From Candidatus Gastranaerophilales bacterium (GTDB lineage: Bacteria; Cyanobacteriota; Vampirovibrionia; Gastranaerophilales; Gastranaerophilaceae), in contig JAJQFK010000158.1 in the NCBI GenBank assembly GCA_021201175.1, positions 1-8,507 on the forward strand: a DNA stretch of 8,507 bases, written 5' to 3'. Numbering within the stretch: position 1 is the stretch's first letter; each line of letters begins with the position of its first letter. A program made the translations under genes and the position numbers. Below are positions 5,861-8,507 of this stretch, piece after piece. A model generated the notes under the pieces. The model was given only the letters and a program-made list of their open reading frames with translations. It was not told the DNA's origin and did not search any database.

Positions 5861-7623
5861 AAATTTTAGAAAATAATGAAACAATTAATAACTATATAAA
5901 AATTTTTCCTTTTATAAAACCATATTGGAGCAGAGCATTAGTAGCTCTTGGCTTGGCAGTTCCGATAGGCTGCTTAGATGCAGTTATAGCCTTGTCATTA
6001 AAACCTTATATGGATATTGTAATGGTTGAAAAAACTATGCAATCGCCTTGGTATATCCCAATTGTAATTGTTGCATTCACTTCGTTGCAGGGAATTTTAA
6101 ATTACGCATCTACTTACACAAATGACTGGGTGACAATGAAAGTCACTAATGACTTAAAAAAAGCATTGTATAACAAATTAATGCATAAAAGTTCTGTTTA
6201 TTTTGATACAAAAACTTCAGGGGACAGTCTGAAACGATTTAATAACGATGCTGATACAGCCTGCAACGGTCTGCTCGGTAGCGTAAAGATGATTATTTCA
6301 AGGGTATTTTCTTCTATATCGTTAATAGGAGTATTAATATATAATTCTTGGCAATTATCAATCATTGCGATTTGTATGCTTGGGCTTGCAATTATTCCTT
6401 TAAGCCAAGTAAAAAATAGAATTAAATCCGTCACGAATAAATCTGAATCTGAAAACGCCGTTGTCATTACGTCATACAACGAGGCATACAACGGAAGTAA
6501 AGTGATAAAAGCCTATAATTTGTATAATATCCAAAATTCAAAGTTTGCTAAACAGTTAGACACTCTTTTTAGATTAAGAATTAAAATAACGCAAAGAACC
6601 GGAAGTATATCTCCGTTAATGCACGTAATAGTTTCTGTTGGTATTGGTTTCGCAATTGGTTACGGAAGTCATTTGATACAAACCGGAGCGATTTCAAGCG
6701 GAAATTTTGTTTCATTTATTACAGCTCTAATTATGCTTTATACTCCGGTTAAGGGTCTAGGCGGAAATGTTAAAGGAATGCAGACCGCTATGTTAGCTTT
6801 AGAAAGAGTAATGAAAAATCTTGAAGCTAAGTTATATATTATTGATAAACCTGATGCTCTAACCTTTGAAGGATTAAAGGATAATATTTTTTTTGAAAAT
6901 GTATCGTTTGAATACAAAAAAGGTGTACCCGTTTTAAAAAACATCAATTTTGTTGTAAATAAGGGTGAAACAATTGCACTTGTCGGAAATTCCGGTGGCG
7001 GAAAGTCTACAATAGTGAATCTTATTCCTCATTTTTACAAAATAAAACAAGGAAAAATAAAGATTGACGGCATTGATATTGCCGATTATAAAATAGAATC
7101 GCTTAGAAATAATATTTCTATTGTTCTTCAAGATAATTTTTTATTTGCAGGTACTATCAAAGAAAATATTTTAATGGGCAAACCAAATGCAACAGATAAA
7201 GAATTAAATACTGCTATTCAGAATGCCTGCTTAGAAGAATTTATCTCAACGTTGGATGATGGTATTGAAACGTATATCGGAGAAAGAGGAGTAATGCTTT
7301 CAGGCGGTCAGAAACAAAGAATTGCTATTGCGAGAGCATTTATCAAAAACGCACCTATAGTAATACTTGACGAGGCAACATCTGCATTAGATAATAAATC
7401 TGAGGCTATTGTCCAACAGGCTATTGATAATTTAATGAAAGATAAAACTGTATTTGTAATTGCTCACAGACTTTCAACCATTCAAAATGCGGACAAGATT
7501 GCAGTTATAAATGAAGGTGAACTTGTTGAGCTCGGGACGCATGACGAGCTGATGAAAATTCAAGACGGACAATACAAGACTCTTTATGAAATGCAGTTCA
7601 AAAAACAGGAGGTGAATAGTTAG
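5857..7623 (+). CDS. ABC transporter, MsbA-like exporter half-molecule (TMD-NBD fusion)
   Basis: This 588-residue protein has the standard one-chain type I (type IV fold) exporter plan and would work as a homodimer in the inner membrane. The N-terminal ~320 residues contain about six hydrophobic segments. The nucleotide-binding domain follows: A-loop Y353, Walker A GNSGGGKST (377-385), Q-loop Q425, signature LSGGQ (481-485), Walker B IVILDE ending in catalytic E506, and H-loop H537. Every catalytic residue is present, so it should be active. MsbA-like members flip lipid A, glycolipids or lipid-linked glycans; multidrug or peptide export cannot be excluded from sequence. Coupling to glycan genes by the ATGA overlap at 5857 favours export of a glycolipid or lipid-linked sugar. 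Its 3' end contains the ribosome binding site of the next gene. Confidence 0.9.
   Translation: MKILENNETINNYIKIFPFIKPYWSRALVALGLAVPIGCLDAVIALSLKPYMDIVMVEKTMQSPWYIPIVIVAFTSLQGILNYASTYTNDWVTMKVTNDLKKALYNKLMHKSSVYFDTKTSGDSLKRFNNDADTACNGLLGSVKMIISRVFSSISLIGVLIYNSWQLSIIAICMLGLAIIPLSQVKNRIKSVTNKSESENAVVITSYNEAYNGSKVIKAYNLYNIQNSKFAKQLDTLFRLRIKITQRTGSISPLMHVIVSVGIGFAIGYGSHLIQTGAISSGNFVSFITALIMLYTPVKGLGGNVKGMQTAMLALERVMKNLEAKLYIIDKPDALTFEGLKDNIFFENVSFEYKKGVPVLKNINFVVNKGETIALVGNSGGGKSTIVNLIPHFYKIKQGKIKIDGIDIADYKIESLRNNISIVLQDNFLFAGTIKENILMGKPNATDKELNTAIQNACLEEFISTLDDGIETYIGERGVMLSGGQKQRIAIARAFIKNAPIVILDEATSALDNKSEAIVQQAIDNLMKDKTVFVIAHRLSTIQNADKIAVINEGELVELGTHDELMKIQDGQYKTLYEMQFKKQEVNS
7607..7615 (+). 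promoter_or_regulatory. Near-perfect Shine-Dalgarno (AGGAGGTGA) for the GTG start at 7623
   Basis: This 9-nt match to the 16S anti-Shine-Dalgarno lies within the last codons of the transporter gene and leaves a 7-nt spacer to GTG 7623. It decides the start of the ATPase gene. The TTG at 7726, the only start available in the Walker A frame, has no such site. The GTG also shares its G with the transporter's TAG stop. Confidence 0.85.
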
Positions 7624-8316
7624 TGAAAAAAATAGAATTAATTGCTCTATGGTTTGATAATTATAAGTGTTTTGAATCATTGAATAATTCAGGTATACCT
7701 TTAAACTTCAAATACGATTGCATATTTGAAGAAGAAGAAGAATTTGAATATTGATATTAAAAAAAATGATAATTACAATATTTTCCCAGATAATTTAAAT
7801 ATTATAACAATTGTTGGCTCTAATGGGTCAGGTAAAACTACTATTTTGAACATGATTAAGGTAATATTAGCAAACCAAATGGAAGATTGCTCAGATGTAT
7901 CTGAGGAAATTAATAAAAAATCTCAAATTTGTCTTGCTAATAATTTTATATTTCTTGAGTTTAAACAATCCGGTATTCGCAATTTAAAATATTTATGCAG
8001 CACAAATGAATTACTATCTGGTGATCAATACTTGGATTTATATTCTTTTTATCTATTTGAGCAGGAATATAAAAAATATTGTGATTCTAATTATGTTCCA
8101 ACTGCAAAAAATCTTATTTTGTCAGATAGAGAGAAAGGTTATAGGATTTTAAGATTTTATAAACATCTTTTTAAGCTAATCGATGAAGAATCACCTTCTA
8201 TTGTAAAATTAGAACAGCTTTTCTTTGGAATTCCAATTGCAGGAATTACGCTTATACCAACTCTAATTAAAATTTTAAAGGAACGAAAGAATTTGAATTA
8301 TAAAGGAAGAAAATAA
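7623..8316 (+). pseudogene. AAA/ABC-type (SMC-like) ATPase, N-terminal part, frameshifted at a (GAA)5 tract
   Basis: The gene begins at GTG 7623 and reads KKIELIALWFDNYKCF, a typical opening for AAA-family ATPases with an SMC/OLD-type N-terminus, through 43 residues to a TGA at 7752-7754. The next frame carries the expected continuation NDNYNIFPDNLN, then Walker A GSNGSGKT at 7816-7839. The two halves join in sense around GAA x5 (7728-7742), so a single-base indel there explains the break. The second half runs to a stop at 8314-8316, about 230 residues in total. No ABC signature, Walker B or switch histidine appears, so even a repaired gene would be only the N-terminal half of a usual family member. 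Such ATPases often belong to phage-defence or DNA-repair modules, but nothing here fixes a role. A sequencing error remains possible for the frameshift. Confidence 0.75.
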
Positions 8317-8390
8317 TGAAATTAAATATGACAACAGCACAAAACTCATTTAAATATGGATGGTTATTAAGAGCCGATTTTTATACCTGA
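8316..8390 (+). CDS. Short ORF (24 codons) with a good ribosome binding site; unrecognised
   Basis: An ATG overlaps the last base of the preceding stop codon (TAATG) and is preceded by AAAGGAAG (8302-8309) at good spacing. The 24-residue product starts MKLNMTTAQNSF and contains GWLLRADF. I do not recognise it. The ribosome binding site and stop/start overlap mimic a true operon gene, so it may be the beginning of a longer gene that has been cut off, like the ATPase before it. A coincidental ORF is also possible. Confidence 0.35.
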   Translation: MKLNMTTAQNSFKYGWLLRADFYT

Positions 8391-8473
8391 CCAAATCTAT
8401 AATATCACAAATAAAATAAGCATTTATGTTTATTAAAAAATGTTATGACTTCCCTTTTTTAATTATTTTTAGC

Positions 8474-8489
8474 AAGCCAAAACTGGCTT
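8474..8489. terminator. Possible weak hairpin downstream of the gene cluster
   Basis: AAGCCA and TGGCTT form a 6-bp stem around AAAC. A T-run (TTTTT, 8500-8504) follows on the plus strand only after about 10 nt, so it is a poor intrinsic terminator. The remaining 8391-8507 stretch is AT-rich and shows no gene. Confidence 0.25.
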
Positions 8490-8507
8490 ATAATGCAACT
8501 TTTTACC

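Noticed and set aside
7726..8316. Treating the TTG at 7726 as the true start of the ATPase
   Set aside because: It has no Shine-Dalgarno and would lose the conserved N-terminal strand, which lies in the other frame after a near-perfect ribosome binding site at 7607-7615.

Overview
This is a low-GC (roughly 30% G+C) bacterial window with dense, same-strand genes. The P2-like tail genes, surface-polysaccharide genes and codon use would suit a host-associated anaerobe, for example an AT-rich gut lineage or a Clostridia-like genome. I cannot assign a taxon from this sequence alone.

Region 1 (1-1506) is the end of a contractile-tail phage morphogenesis operon. It holds the C-terminal part of the tape measure protein, then gpU-like and gpX-like (LysM-fold) tail proteins. 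The gene that should follow, gpD (baseplate hub, late control D), starts only at 2436. Between gpX and gpD sits Region 2 (about 1522-2435), a compact insertion bounded by a perfect 19-bp inverted repeat. It carries an Abi_2/AbiF-like HEPN protein with an R-x4-H RNase motif, apparently read from a leaderless promoter. Facing it is a small structured RNA on the minus strand, with its own TTGACA-17-CATAAT promoter and hairpin/T-tract terminator. This is the most interesting feature here: a self-contained anti-phage cassette of the HEPN-RNase plus ncRNA kind, sitting inside phage tail genes.

Region 3 begins at a hybrid joint near 2657. gpD is cut off after about 73 residues, and the sequence passes into the middle of an IspD/TarI-type cytidylyltransferase that has lost its N-terminal nucleotide-binding part. 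This is a decayed prophage edge, a deletion, or a chimeric assembly.

Region 4 (2657-7623) is a tightly coupled operon: cytidylyltransferase remnant, extended-SDR sugar-nucleotide or pentulose-phosphate oxidoreductase, ribulose-phosphate 3-epimerase, FkbM-family methyltransferase, and an MsbA-like ABC exporter. Neighbouring genes overlap or lie 3 nt apart. The first three genes together suggest making a CDP-activated pentitol (ribitol or arabinitol) for a surface glycan. The methyltransferase would decorate a glycan, and the transporter would flip a lipid or lipid-linked product.

Region 5 (7623-8507) starts with an SMC/ABC-type AAA ATPase gene. It has an excellent Shine-Dalgarno and GTG start inside the end of the transporter gene, but it is frameshifted at a (GAA)5 tract and ends early. 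A 24-codon ORF with a good ribosome binding site follows, then about 117 nt with no gene.
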